This document shows positions 46,378 through 55,675 of a stretch of DNA of 64,000 bases, one piece after another; positions within the stretch are counted from its first letter, which is position 1; the number at the start of each line of letters is the position of its first letter. The notes under the pieces are model-generated. The model saw only the letters and a program-made list of their open reading frames with translations, was not told where the DNA came from and did no database searches. This DNA is from a candidate division KSB1 bacterium (GTDB lineage Bacteria > Zhuqueibacterota > Zhuqueibacteria > Residuimicrobiales > Krinioviventaceae): positions 389,282 to 453,281 of the forward strand of contig JAXHMJ010000001.1 of the NCBI GenBank assembly GCA_034521575.1, written 5' to 3'. The position numbers were made by a program, and so were the translations under genes.

Positions 46378-46510
46378 TTATCCCCCTTTCATATTCGAAT
46401 ACCAGCTATAATTGCGGATCAAATGCTGCCCCTTATTCGGTATGTGCTGCGTCACCTCCGGCAGAAACTCCAGCGGTTCAAATACCTGGAAATTGCGTGA
46501 CACCAATGTT
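46378..46510 (-). mobile_element. IS91-family (Y2) transposase C-terminal remnant
   Basis: The minus strand reads NFQVFEPLEFLPEVTQHIP, then GQHLIRNYSWYSN and a stop at 46378. This matches the end of Y2-type (IS91/IS801) rolling-circle transposases, which have a 'PLEFIARLTQHIP ... YYGWYSN' pattern. The rest of the gene, including the two catalytic tyrosines, is missing. It is a decayed remnant. Confidence 0.7.
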
Positions 46511-46637
46511 GAGTAATGTTGATTAATGTCGAAAACAGTTTTTCACCGTTTTTAACTTTAATTGTGAATAAATGGCATTTATATTGAACTCGAATTTAAT
46601 AGTCTCAAACTATTTCAATTTATTTTGAGGTGATCCT

Positions 46638-49622
46638 ATGAACCGATTTCTTTCTTGTTCCATTATGGTCGCAGTTATGTTTTTTTGTACTGGATTAATA
46701 TTTGGACAGGGCACTTTAAAGGGCGTTGTGATTGATTCGTCATCGGAAAGCGTGTTGCCCGGGGCCAATGTCTATTTTGAGGGTATGGCTTTTGGCGCCG
46801 CTGCGGATATAGACGGGGAGTATCGCGTCACCAACATTCCTCCCGGAACCTATCAGGTAAAGGTGTCTTATATTGGCTATTTAACCAAGTCTTACACCGT
46901 TCAGATTCAGCAGAATCAGACCGCTGTGCTCAATGCTGAACTGACGTATGAAACAATTCAGGGACAAATGGTGACCGTGACGGCACAGGCTGAAGGTCAG
47001 GTGGCGGCCATCAACCAGCAGATCACTTCGAATACTATTATCAATGTTATTTCCGAAGAAAAAATTCAGGAGCTCCCGGATGCCAATGCCGCTGAAGCGA
47101 TTGGCCGGTTGCCGGGGATATCATTGCAGAGAAGCGGCGGGGAAGCGAACATGGTCCTGATTCGAGGGATGCAGGCAAAATTTTCCCCGGTCACGGTCGA
47201 TGGTGTACGTATCCCCTCGACAGAAGAGAACAGCCGGGGCGTGGATTTAAGCACCCTTTCCCAGAGCTCTCTGGCCGGTATCGAACTCTACAAAGCCGTT
47301 ACGCCGGATATGGATGGCGACGCTTTATCCGGAACCATTAACCTGGTGACAAAAAAGGCGCCGGAAGAACGGCTTTTAAGAACCACTATTAAAGGAAATT
47401 ATAATGAATTAACGAATTCCGCAAATCAATATGATCTTTCATTTCGTTACGGGGAACGTTTTTTTAATGACATACTCGGTGTTCAGTTGTCAGGCAATCT
47501 CGATAAAAAAATCAGAAGCAATGAGAGCATTCGTGTCAGCGGTTCCCGATGGGAAGAACCGCTTCAGGAAATCGTGATGGAAAATTTTGATGTCCAATAT
47601 GTCGATGAAATCCGTTCGCGAAATGGCCTGAGTCTGTTATTGGATGTCAATACACCGGATGGCGGTTCGATAAGATTTAATAATGTGTATGGCGGCACCC
47701 AAAGAGATTATTTGACGCATCGCAAAGATTATCCGTTGAACGGAGATCAAACCACGTATGATTACCGCCAGCGTGAGCAGAATATCAATACCTTTAACAG
47801 TTCGATTCACGGGGACAATCATCTTTTGGGACTGGACATCAATTGGGGTGTCTCCTACGCAGAGTCAAAATCCGATTATCCGTTTGATTATCAATTGATA
47901 TTTTATGAGATTAACGGCATGCAGGCCCCGTATCCTCTCGTTTATGACTATGATGATGTTCCGAATAAAGTGATTCCTCTCGCAAGAAATAATTTTACTG
48001 AAGCCTGGCAAGCCTGGGGATATTACCGGAATCAGGATAACGTTGAAAAGGAACTCACCTCTTTCATTAATATTGCCAAATCGTACAGGTTCTCAAACAA
48101 TATCACCGGTGAGCTAAAAGTCGGCGCAAAATTCAAAAACAGAAAGCGCACCAATAAAACATCGGAAGATTTCTCGCCCTATTATCTGGATGGACAATGG
48201 AAGTTTGACGAGTTAGCGCCGGATGGAAGTGTCAGGCCAAAGGATTTTACCGGAACTTACTTTGAAGACTGGTTCAATGCCGGAGCGAATGGCGGAGCCA
48301 TGCCGCTGGAACATTTTTTCTCGGATGTCGAAACAAGGGATGTTTACGATGATTATAAATTATCACCAATCGTGGATAAAAAACGCTTGAAACAGTGGCA
48401 TGAACTCAATAAAAACGGTGTCGATCCCACAGGCAACCGGAAAGAAGTATGGGGCAATCCGCTTACTCGCGTGAATGATTATGATATTGAAGAAAAAGTG
48501 AATGCTTTTTATATCATGAACACCCTGAAACTGGGGCCGCAAGTTACGTTTACCAGTGGATTGCGGTCCGAGTATGAGAATAACGACTATCTGGGGTACT
48601 ATATGAAATCCAGAGTCGGCGGATTTCCACTGGCTGAAAACGTGTTGTTTGACACCACATCCACAGCTGACCAATTGGTTCTCCTGCCCAATTTTCATTT
48701 GGCCTATGAACCCACGGATTATTTAAAAATTCGGCTGGCTTCTTATAAAGCATTGGCCAGGCCGGATTTTAACATGCGTATCGACCGATATGTGGGTGGA
48801 AGAGGCGCCGTGATGGGATCTCCCTTTAATGTGCAGGTCGGGAATATCAATTTAAAAACAGCCAAAGCCTGGAATTATGAAATTAATACTTCTGTCTATC
48901 AAAATAATCTGGGTCTGGTCTCCCTGTCAGCCTATTACAAGGAAATTGAAAACATGTACCATATGCTAAGTCAATTCGGCACATCGGGTGAAGATGCGCT
49001 GCAATTCTTTGGCAGCAACTGGAAGAGCAATATGGGCAATGTATCTTATGATTTGTCGATTCCTTACAATTCCAATAAACCCACCAAAGTGTGGGGCGTT
49101 GAGTTTGAACATCAGATTAATTTCCATTTTTTGCCGAGCTATCTCAGCGGCATCGTACTGTCTTATAATGCATCTGCAGTCCGTTCGGAAACCCAGCTTT
49201 ATGTGCCGCAATTGGATTCAGTTTTTGTCGATCCTCCAGGGCCCATTGGCGGCGTATGGAAATATTCTAATTCTTTAAAAGAAACGATGACCAAGCTGGA
49301 AGGTCAGCCTGAATTCTTTTACAATATTGCTTTGGGGTATGATATCGGCGGTTTTTCAGGCCGGGTGTCTGTTTTCCATCAGGCGGAATACAACAATTCC
49401 ATCGTGTCCAAAGATTACAGGATCAACCTGGCGTTCACACGTGTGGATATCGCATTAAGACAGCGTATTAATGACAGTTTTTCAGTATTTTTCAATGTGA
49501 ACAATCTCACGAATTTTGAAGATGCCATTGATCGTAAATATGGCGAATATGATCTTCGAAAGTTCAGCAACAGTGAGAGATACGGAAGGACCATCGATTT
49601 GGGGGTCATTGCGGAATTATAA
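46638..49622 (+). CDS. TonB-dependent outer-membrane receptor (SusC-like), pectin locus
   Basis: The protein has 994 residues: signal peptide (AVMFFCTGLIFG), a carboxypeptidase-regulatory-like domain (about 28-105, GVVIDSSSESVLPGANVYFE), the plug (NAAEAIGRLPGISLQRSG, VLIRGMQAKFSPVTVDGVRI), and a 22-strand-type barrel ending in an aromatic-rich last strand (YGRTIDLGVIAEL). It imports oligosaccharides using TonB energy; its neighbours point to pectin fragments. A strong GAGGTGATC ribosome-binding site is present. No SusD-like gene follows, which differs from Bacteroidetes loci and fits loci in other phyla. Confidence 0.92.
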   Translation: MNRFLSCSIMVAVMFFCTGLIFGQGTLKGVVIDSSSESVLPGANVYFEGMAFGAAADIDGEYRVTNIPPGTYQVKVSYIGYLTKSYTVQIQQNQTAVLNAELTYETIQGQMVTVTAQAEGQVAAINQQITSNTIINVISEEKIQELPDANAAEAIGRLPGISLQRSGGEANMVLIRGMQAKFSPVTVDGVRIPSTEENSRGVDLSTLSQSSLAGIELYKAVTPDMDGDALSGTINLVTKKAPEERLLRTTIKGNYNELTNSANQYDLSFRYGERFFNDILGVQLSGNLDKKIRSNESIRVSGSRWEEPLQEIVMENFDVQYVDEIRSRNGLSLLLDVNTPDGGSIRFNNVYGGTQRDYLTHRKDYPLNGDQTTYDYRQREQNINTFNSSIHGDNHLLGLDINWGVSYAESKSDYPFDYQLIFYEINGMQAPYPLVYDYDDVPNKVIPLARNNFTEAWQAWGYYRNQDNVEKELTSFINIAKSYRFSNNITGELKVGAKFKNRKRTNKTSEDFSPYYLDGQWKFDELAPDGSVRPKDFTGTYFEDWFNAGANGGAMPLEHFFSDVETRDVYDDYKLSPIVDKKRLKQWHELNKNGVDPTGNRKEVWGNPLTRVNDYDIEEKVNAFYIMNTLKLGPQVTFTSGLRSEYENNDYLGYYMKSRVGGFPLAENVLFDTTSTADQLVLLPNFHLAYEPTDYLKIRLASYKALARPDFNMRIDRYVGGRGAVMGSPFNVQVGNINLKTAKAWNYEINTSVYQNNLGLVSLSAYYKEIENMYHMLSQFGTSGEDALQFFGSNWKSNMGNVSYDLSIPYNSNKPTKVWGVEFEHQINFHFLPSYLSGIVLSYNASAVRSETQLYVPQLDSVFVDPPGPIGGVWKYSNSLKETMTKLEGQPEFFYNIALGYDIGGFSGRVSVFHQAEYNNSIVSKDYRINLAFTRVDIALRQRINDSFSVFFNVNNLTNFEDAIDRKYGEYDLRKFSNSERYGRTIDLGVIAEL

Positions 49623-49795
49623 ACAGTGATTGATTTTTAATCCAAAAGAAAATAAACCAGGCACTAATCAATAAAGGGAAAGGAGGAATAAAATTAAAAA
49701 ACACATAAATTATTTTATTCATTAAAAAAAAGGAGATCTGAGAGTTCATTACAAAACACTGAAAAGGTTTTATTCATTAACTGGAGGAAATTGAA

Positions 49796-51475
49796 ATGCA
49801 AAACGGCAAAATGATTATCATTTTTATGCTCATGGTATCCGCATCTTTGTTCGCACAGGATGTGGTTGTGCTTGAACCATCCGACGGCAGCGCAGGCACC
49901 TTTCTCAACGAGCAGATTGTTGCCGACACAACGGCCACCGGTGGTTTACTGCCAAATCGTGTCTACGAACTGCAAAGAGGTGAGGTTTATCTTGTCAATG
50001 CTACTCTGAGGATGGCACAACCCGGCGAAACCCTTCGTTTGCGCGCTCAGGATGGCGACGGCCCATTGCCGGAAGTTTATATGTGGGAAACAGGCACAGG
50101 TGATAATCCTGAACGTCCTCCCGGATATTTCATTCGTACACAAGGTGGCGATCTTGAACTAACAAATATCGCTATCTCTGGTTATTATGAGTATGAACCG
50201 GAAAAATTGGACAACATTCAGGGCGGTCTGCTTAGAAATGATGTTGAAGGTGCCTCTTTCTTCTTGGACGGTTGTATTTTCAAAAGTGTCAGAGGTCAGG
50301 TCATGCGAGTCAACAAGAACGCGGTGACTGTCAGTGTGACCAATTGTATCTTCGCGGATCTTGGATATTTGCTCACCTCTAATTTGGGCGCCGGCAAAGG
50401 GATTGATTTGCGCGAAAGCGAAATCGTTGAATTTATCATGGAAAACAATACGTTTGTCAATTATCAGGACCGAGTGGTTCGTCATTACAATTGGGGAGAT
50501 CCTCTCGAAGGTACCGGCCTGATTCATAAAGGGCGTATTAATCACAATACCATCGTGAATGGCATGGGCTATCATGGCCTGCTTTCTCTCGGTAATGTAG
50601 GCGCTTCCATGCAAATCACCAACAATTTGTTTATCGATGCCTTTGGCCTGGGTGAAGATTCCACAGATGCTTCCCGTGCGGCTGAATGGGCCAACACCGG
50701 TGAAGTTTATGCAAACGGCAACAACAAGATTACCTGGATTTTCAGTGCTCCCAATGATGTCACCCAGTGGGATATCAGCAATAACTACTTTGCTATCAGT
50801 GATTCGGGTCAGGCTTTCCTGGATGACTTTGATTTTGGTCCGGCGCCTCGGCTGTCGGATCACATTAAAGGCAAATTAGGCGCTGCTGCCGCGGATGCTT
50901 TTACACAAATCGACATTCAACTTTCCGATATACCCGATATGATGACCAATTTAATGCGCTGGTATGAAGATCCAAATGGCGGCAACAAGTCCAAAGTCAC
51001 GGATAATTTTGACAAGACCACGGATGATATGGACCGTCAAACACTGGTTTATTATCGCGACACATTCGACTGTTCCTATGCCACAGGATCGGCTGCCTAT
51101 ACAGGCGCAGAAAACGATTATCCGGCAGGTGATCTGAACTGGTTCCCGGATAAAAAAGCTGAATGGGAAAGCGATATTACCGTTTCCGTAAAAGACTCAA
51201 GATCCATGCCGGAACAATTCATACTGAAAAATAATTATCCAAATCCATTCAATCCATCAACGAAAATCAGCTTTAATCTGCCTAAATCAGATATGGCAAC
51301 TTTAAGCGTATACAATATGCTGGGACAACATGTTGCCACTCTGATCAATGAAAGATTGGATGCCGGATATCATGAATTCAATTTTGACGCATCATCACTT
51401 TCCAATGGCGTTTATTTTTACAAATTGGTATGTGGTGATTTTACAAGTGTTAAAAAGATGATGCTAATCAAATAA
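49796..51475 (+). CDS. Secreted right-handed beta-helix protein with T9SS sorting domain
   Basis: The protein has 559 residues: signal peptide (IIIFMLMVSASLFAQ), a parallel beta-helix region (about 100-400: DLELTNIAISGYYEY, SFFLDGCIFKSVRGQVMRVN, MENNTFVNYQDRVVRHYN, INHNTIVNGMGYHGLLSLGN) like DUF4957 and pectate-lyase folds, a linker, and a T9SS type A sorting domain (NNYPNPFNPSTKISFNL, VYNMLGQHVATLI, GVYFYKLVCGDF). It probably binds or cleaves pectic polymers at the cell surface; catalytic residues could not be assigned. GGAGG upstream; terminator downstream. Confidence 0.85.
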   Translation: MQNGKMIIIFMLMVSASLFAQDVVVLEPSDGSAGTFLNEQIVADTTATGGLLPNRVYELQRGEVYLVNATLRMAQPGETLRLRAQDGDGPLPEVYMWETGTGDNPERPPGYFIRTQGGDLELTNIAISGYYEYEPEKLDNIQGGLLRNDVEGASFFLDGCIFKSVRGQVMRVNKNAVTVSVTNCIFADLGYLLTSNLGAGKGIDLRESEIVEFIMENNTFVNYQDRVVRHYNWGDPLEGTGLIHKGRINHNTIVNGMGYHGLLSLGNVGASMQITNNLFIDAFGLGEDSTDASRAAEWANTGEVYANGNNKITWIFSAPNDVTQWDISNNYFAISDSGQAFLDDFDFGPAPRLSDHIKGKLGAAAADAFTQIDIQLSDIPDMMTNLMRWYEDPNGGNKSKVTDNFDKTTDDMDRQTLVYYRDTFDCSYATGSAAYTGAENDYPAGDLNWFPDKKAEWESDITVSVKDSRSMPEQFILKNNYPNPFNPSTKISFNLPKSDMATLSVYNMLGQHVATLINERLDAGYHEFNFDASSLSNGVYFYKLVCGDFTSVKKMMLIK

Positions 51476-51509
51476 GTTGCATGTTCTTTCTTTGTCCAAA
51501 ATGACCAAG

Positions 51510-51547
51510 CCTGGGAGTGCCGTTTATTGGACACTCTCAGGTTTTTT
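51510..51547 (+). terminator. Rho-independent terminator after beta-helix gene
   Basis: CCTGGGAGTGCC and GGACACTCTCAGG form a stem with few mismatches around GTTTATT, followed by six T; 35 bases past the stop codon. Confidence 0.82.
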
Positions 51548-51629
51548 ATATACGCCAGGTTGTTGAACTCTATGAGTCGCAAAGAAAATTTTGAACCTGT
51601 ATTTGCCAGTACAATCAAGGATAAATTCT

Positions 51630-52394
51630 ATGAAAAAGGAATCCGGTCTCTTTAATTTTCGCCTGCTTTTGCTTTTTGTATTATTCGGTGTCATTATTAT
51701 TTCCTGTCAGGCGCCGCCTGATTCCAGGGCAGGTTGGCATCAACTTCCCGCCATCTTGAATCAAATCGTTGCCCCTGAATTTCCCAATCAGGAATTCGTA
51801 ATCTTTGATTTTGGCGCTCAAGGAGATGGCGTTACTGATTGTACGGAAGCATTCCGTAAAGCTATAAATGCTTGTCATGTTGCGGGTGGGGGCCGAGTAC
51901 GTATTCCTGCTGATGTCTTTTTAACAGGCGCCATTCATTTGAAAAGCAATGTCAATTTACATATTGAAAAAGGCGCGACGGTATTATTTCACCAAGATAT
52001 CAATAAATATCTGCCTGTGGTGTTTACACGGTTTGAAGGTGTTGAGTTGATGAACTTTTCTCCTTTTATATATGCCCACAATCAGGAAAATATCGCAATC
52101 AGCGGAGAAGGCATTTTAGATGGAAACTCAGACAGCACAGCATGGTGGCCGTGGGCTGGTAAGACATTATACGGGTGGAAAGAGGGAATGCCATGCCAAC
52201 GACAGGATCGTGACAGTTTGTTTGAAATGGCTGAAAAGGGTATTGCGGTTGAACAAAGGATTTTTGGAAATAATCACTATCTGAGGCCCAAATTTATTCA
52301 GTTTTATCAATGCAAGAACATTCTTATTGAAGGCAATTTACTGAATCATGTGACTGATTTACATTTGGAGGATGTAACGATAAATGGTATTTAA
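51630..52394 (+). pseudogene. GH28 polygalacturonase lipoprotein lacking its catalytic core
   Basis: About 254 residues from ATG 51630 (AAGGA upstream). N-terminal lipoprotein signal (LLLLFVLFGVIIISCQ). The GH28 start is standard: FDFGAQGDGVTDCTEAFRKA, then GGGRVRIPADVFLTGAIHLK and ISGEGILDGNSDSTAWWPW. After FIQFYQCKNILIEG the sequence jumps to NHVTDLHLEDVTINGI, which in GH28 enzymes comes from near the C-terminus. The middle of about 200 residues that carries the catalytic aspartates (DGCNPD, GDDCIAIKSG) and RIK is absent. The frame is kept, so a shortened, presumably inactive protein can be made. The last 11 bases overlap the pectate lyase gene. Confidence 0.82.
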
Positions 52395-53739
52395 CAATAA
52401 ATTAAATTCCCCTTTGATAGCAATTACCCTCGTTTTCATCGGAGCAATCATACTCAATGGACAACAACTCTCATTCCCGGGCGCTGAGGGATTTGGCCAG
52501 TATACTTCCGGTGGCCGTGGTGGACGAGTGATCGAGGTTACGAATTTAAACGCTTCGGGTCCAGGAAGTTTTCGGGCGGCCGCTCAAAAAGTTGGTCCGC
52601 GAATCATTGTCTTCTGTATCTCTGGAACGATCCCCCTGGAATCCGAACTCATTATTGAAAACGGCGACCTGACCATTGCCGGGCAAACAGCTCCTGGAGA
52701 CGGCATTTGTATCAAGAATTATCAAGTAAACATAAATGCGGACAATGTAATTGTGCGTTACTTACGTTTTAGACCTGGTGATGAAAAGCAGAAAGAAGGA
52801 GACGCGCTCTCTGCGATTTTTCAAAAAGATATCATGATCGATCACTGCTCTTTCAGTTGGGGCAATGATGAAGTGGCCACCGTGCGTGACAATGTGAACG
52901 CCACAATGCAGTGGTGCATGATCAGTGAAAGCCTCCACCATTCCTCGCATCACAAAGGCGATCATGGCTATGGCGGCATCTGGGGCGGTATGGGCGCGTC
53001 ATTTCATCACAATCTTCTGGCGCATCATACCAGCCGAAATCCGCGTTTTCACGGAAGCCGCTATCATGGAAAACCGGAAAGAGAATTGGTTGACTTTAGA
53101 AACAATGTGATTTATAATTGGGGATTTAACAGTGGCTATGGTGGCGAACAAGGACAGCAGAATTTGGTCGCCAACTATTACAAGGCAGGTCCTGCCACAA
53201 AAGAGGATTCATTGAAATTCCGCATTGTTGAACCCTGGGATAACCTGGGCAAATGGTATATTGCTGATAATTATATATTTGGATTTCCAGAAATCACAAT
53301 GAACAACTGGTCCGGGGGTGTTCAAGGCAAAAATTTAAATTCGATTCGGGTTGATCATTCCTTCCCTGCGCCTGCTATTATACAACAAAACGCTGAAGAA
53401 GCCTTTCAATTGGTGTTGGCTCAAGCGGGAGCCACTTTACCAAAACGCGATGCAGTGGATCGCCGCATTGTCGAAGAGGTCAGGTCCGGAACGGCACAAT
53501 TCGGAGGCATCTGGGGAGAGCACACAGGAATTATCGATTCTCAAACGCAAGTCGGCGGTTGGCCCGTGCTTCGATCCAAAAATGCGCTTGCGGACACAGA
53601 TCATGACGGCATGCCAGATGTTTGGGAGCAAGAGAACGGATTGGATATTAACAATCCCAAAGACCGCAACGGTGATTTCAATGGTGATGGGTACACCAAT
53701 TTGGAAAAGTATTTAAACAGTCTGGTAAAATTAAAGTGA
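52384..53739 (+). CDS. Pectate lyase (polysaccharide lyase family 1)
   Basis: The protein has 451 residues: signal peptide (PLIAITLVFIGAIILNGQ), a PL1-type beta-helix (FPGAEGFGQYTSGGRGGRVI, SGPGSFRAAAQKVGPRIIVF, IRYLRFRPGD-like VRYLRFRPGDEKQKEGDA, DHCSFSWGNDEVATV) with the RFHGSRYHGKPERE segment, and a C-terminal calcium-binding repeat (DTDHDGMPDVWEQENGLDIN, DFNGDGYTNLEKYLN). It cleaves polygalacturonate by beta-elimination, producing unsaturated ends that GH105 would remove. GGAGG lies upstream of ATG 52384. No T9SS domain, so it may stay in the periplasm. Confidence 0.93.
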   Translation: MVFNNKLNSPLIAITLVFIGAIILNGQQLSFPGAEGFGQYTSGGRGGRVIEVTNLNASGPGSFRAAAQKVGPRIIVFCISGTIPLESELIIENGDLTIAGQTAPGDGICIKNYQVNINADNVIVRYLRFRPGDEKQKEGDALSAIFQKDIMIDHCSFSWGNDEVATVRDNVNATMQWCMISESLHHSSHHKGDHGYGGIWGGMGASFHHNLLAHHTSRNPRFHGSRYHGKPERELVDFRNNVIYNWGFNSGYGGEQGQQNLVANYYKAGPATKEDSLKFRIVEPWDNLGKWYIADNYIFGFPEITMNNWSGGVQGKNLNSIRVDHSFPAPAIIQQNAEEAFQLVLAQAGATLPKRDAVDRRIVEEVRSGTAQFGGIWGEHTGIIDSQTQVGGWPVLRSKNALADTDHDGMPDVWEQENGLDINNPKDRNGDFNGDGYTNLEKYLNSLVKLK

Positions 53740-53783
53740 ACTTTGAACAAGATGAGTATCATTCAGCAATTGAAAACGGGTGG

Positions 53784-53828
53784 GTCCCCGATAAAAACAT
53801 TCGGGGACGACATTTTTCCTTTTTTAAA
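53784..53828 (+). terminator. Hairpin with T-rich tail after pectate lyase
   Basis: Perfect eight-base stem (GTCCCCGA / TCGGGGAC) with a nine-base loop, then GACATTTTTCCTTTTTT. Confidence 0.65.
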
Positions 53829-53957
53829 AAATTTGCCAAGTCCAGTCGCTTGTTTTTTCCAAGGTTCAAACTATCATTCTACAAACTTTAATGTATTTAG
53901 AAAATTGCCATAAAAGATTTAATCCTGAAATATCAAAAGCACACCTCCTTGCTTCGA

Positions 53958-55137
53958 TCAAGGCATAAGCTTGTGAATTTCAACACTTGCTGTAATGAAC
54001 GGCCCGACACCTTTGCCGTCATTGCTAACAACCTCTTCATTGACATAATAATTAAAAGATCCATCTAGGCCGTAGCTCAGTCCGGCTGATCGACAGATTT
54101 GATTCAAATTTAGTGTTCCGTCAGGATTTTCACTGACAAACTGCTCGATAATTCCTTTATAAGCCTGGTCTGCCACCTGGTGAAAAGAGTCGTCCAGATA
54201 TCCTTTTTTCTCACACCTTTGGCCAGGGCATAGGTGAACATACAGGAAGCGGAAGTTTCGAGATAATTCCCCGGTTCCTTTGGTTTGTCCATGATCTGCC
54301 ACCAGGCTCCGCTTTCTTTATCCTGAGTTTTTTTAATGGCCTCGGCCAGTCGGGCCAAAATATCAATCAGCTCTTCACGCTGCTCGTACTCTCTGGGAAG
54401 GATTTCTATGACATCCACCAGCGCTATGGCATACCATCCCATCGCGCGCGCCCAGAACTCTGAGGATTGGCCGGTTTTGGCATCTGCCCATTTCCGGGTC
54501 TTTTTTCATCCCAGCCGTGATATAACAGGCCTGTCCAGGGATCGCGGGTATGTGTTTCCGATAATTTGAATTGCAGCACGACATCATCGTATATTTCGGG
54601 TTTTTGAACAATTTCCCATATTCCGCGTAAAACGGCTCGCCCATATACAGACCGTCCAGCCACATCTGGTACGGATATTTTTTTTATGCCAGAATCCGCC
54701 CTCCGAGGTACGCGACTGCTCTTTCAATTGTGTGTACAGCAGGTCTGCGGCTTTTTTGTATTTTTCATCATTGCTTTCCTTGTACAGAAACAAAAGCATG
54801 CGGCCCTCATTGATTTCATCGATATTGTAATCATCAAGATCATAATCATCGATCGAGCCGTCCGGGTTTACCGAAAAATCAACACTGGATTTGATATACT
54901 TGAAATATTTACGTTCTCCGGTCAATAGCCAGAATTCCTCAAATCATCGCAAAACCGTGCCGGTCACATAATCTCATTTGTAATCATTATCCGGATGCCT
55001 GACAATTACGGATTCCGCCATGCGTATTCCCCCATTGCAGTCCTTGGGACGGCAATTGGCTTTTCGGGTGCACAATAAATGCCTGCAGCCACACAAACAA
55101 AAAGCAGTATAATTATCGGATAGAATTTTTGTTTCAT
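53958..55137 (-). pseudogene. GH105/GH88 unsaturated rhamnogalacturonyl hydrolase, multiply broken
   Basis: Read across frames, the minus strand encodes a GH105-type (alpha/alpha)6 protein: signal peptide (QKFYPIIILLFVCVAAG), MAESVIVRHPDNDYK, DYVTGTVLR, LLTGERKYFKYIKSSVDFSV, MWLDGLYMGEPFYAEYGKLF, DPWTGLLYHGWDEK, RAMGWYAIALVDVIEILPRE, SGAWWQIMDKP, YLETSASCMFTYALAKGVRK and DGSFNYYVNEEVV to the stop at 53958. At least four frame changes and one or more stops (a TGA for Trp after DNDYK) interrupt it. The enzyme would remove unsaturated uronic acids left by the pectate lyase. It is convergent with that gene. The number of breaks indicates real decay. Confidence 0.82.
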
Positions 55138-55157
55138 CTTTATCTCTGACCCTGCGG

Positions 55158-55190
55158 TTTTATGCATCTCCGCTTCGCGGTAGCATAAAA
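55158..55190. repeat. Hairpin, 33 bases
   Basis: TTTTATGC and GCATAAAA are perfect outer arms with an inner CCGC-TTC-GCGG stem. It lies just upstream of the GH105 pseudogene start. It could be a REP-type palindrome or a terminator. Confidence 0.55.
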
Positions 55191-55297
55191 GATAAAAAAT
55201 CGTTCTTTGACAACTGAATACATTTTGCTATAAACCTCTTTCTGATTTAGATTGAATTACCTAACTCTTAACAATCACACATCAAAGGAGGATTATC

Positions 55298-55512
55298 ATG
55301 TCAAGGCTCGTAGAAAAATTAAAGATTGAATTGTCGTTATTCAATTACAGCGAACGTACCATTACCATCTACAGCTATCATGTGGCAAGATTTCTAAAGA
55401 CGATTCAAAAAACTGTTGAATCAGTGACCTTATTCAACAGTATCTTTACAACATAAAACGGTTAAAAAGGCCAGCCAGGCCAATCTGCCACAGGCCTTTA
55501 GCGCGATCAAAA
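55298..55512 (+). pseudogene. Tyrosine recombinase N-terminal fragment, frameshifted and truncated
   Basis: ATG 55298 has a very good AAAGGAGG site. The first 52 codons give a core-binding (SAM-like) domain (IELSLFNYSERTITIYSYHV, ARFLKTI) and stop at 55456. Other frames continue the same family: DLIQQYLYNIK and then KKASQANLPQAFSAIK up to about 55512. There the sequence changes abruptly into tRNA sequence. The whole catalytic domain with the tyrosine is missing. It is a remnant of an integrase of an element that recombined at the adjacent tRNA gene. Confidence 0.72.
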
Positions 55513-55595
55513 TAGCTCGTTGGGCTCATATCCGCCGGTTGGCGGACAAGTCCTCCAACCGGCGGACGCAGGTTCAAATCCTGCCCGCGCTACTA
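55513..55595 (+). pseudogene. Initiator tRNA-Met (CAT) 3' fragment interrupted by a palindrome
   Basis: 55513-55530 (TAGCTCGTTGGGCTCATA) matches the end of the D arm and the anticodon 5' half with CAT anticodon of tRNA-fMet. 55567-55595 is the T arm (GCAGG TTCAAAT CCTGC) and acceptor 3' strand (CCGCGCT A) ending CTA instead of CCA. Between them, in place of the anticodon 3' half, is a 36-base palindrome (55531-55566). The 5' acceptor and D-arm half is missing, replaced by recombinase sequence, although AGCGCG at 55500-55505 could by chance pair with CGCGCT. The normal terminator position downstream suggests that the 3' half is at its native site. Confidence 0.7.
55531..55566. repeat. Palindromic insert inside the tRNA fragment
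   Basis: Arms TCCGCCGGTTGG(CGGA) and TCCAACCGGCGGA around ACAAGTCC; 12-13 perfect pairs. It looks like a mobile palindromic repeat unit. Confidence 0.65.
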
Positions 55596-55599
55596 GAGT

Positions 55600-55630
55600 A
55601 AAAAGGAGATTCAGAATGGATCTCCTTTTT
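55600..55630 (+). terminator. Rho-independent terminator after tRNA fragment
   Basis: AAAAAGGAGA / TCTCCTTTTT perfect ten-base stem with an eleven-base loop, five bases after the tRNA-like end. Works in both directions. Confidence 0.78.
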
Positions 55631-55675
55631 GATTTTCACAAATTATAGCCCCCTGATACTCTCACTGGTCTCACT

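Larger units (their letters stand above)
45480..46637. other. 1.16-kb intergenic region with repeats and transposase debris
   Basis: No intact gene. It holds, left to right: a cluster of three related hairpins (45543-45768), a strong hairpin-plus-T-run (45869-45901), one copy of a dispersed repeat (45948-46062), about 300 bases with no clear content, an IS91-type transposase remnant (46378-46510), and the AT-rich leader of the TonB-receptor gene. The region marks the left edge of the pectin locus. Confidence 0.75.

Noticed and set aside
55500-55595. An intact tRNA gene
   Set aside because: The D-arm 5' half and anticodon-stem 3' half are missing; AGCGCG/CGCGCT pairing alone does not make a cloverleaf, and those bases belong to recombinase sequence.
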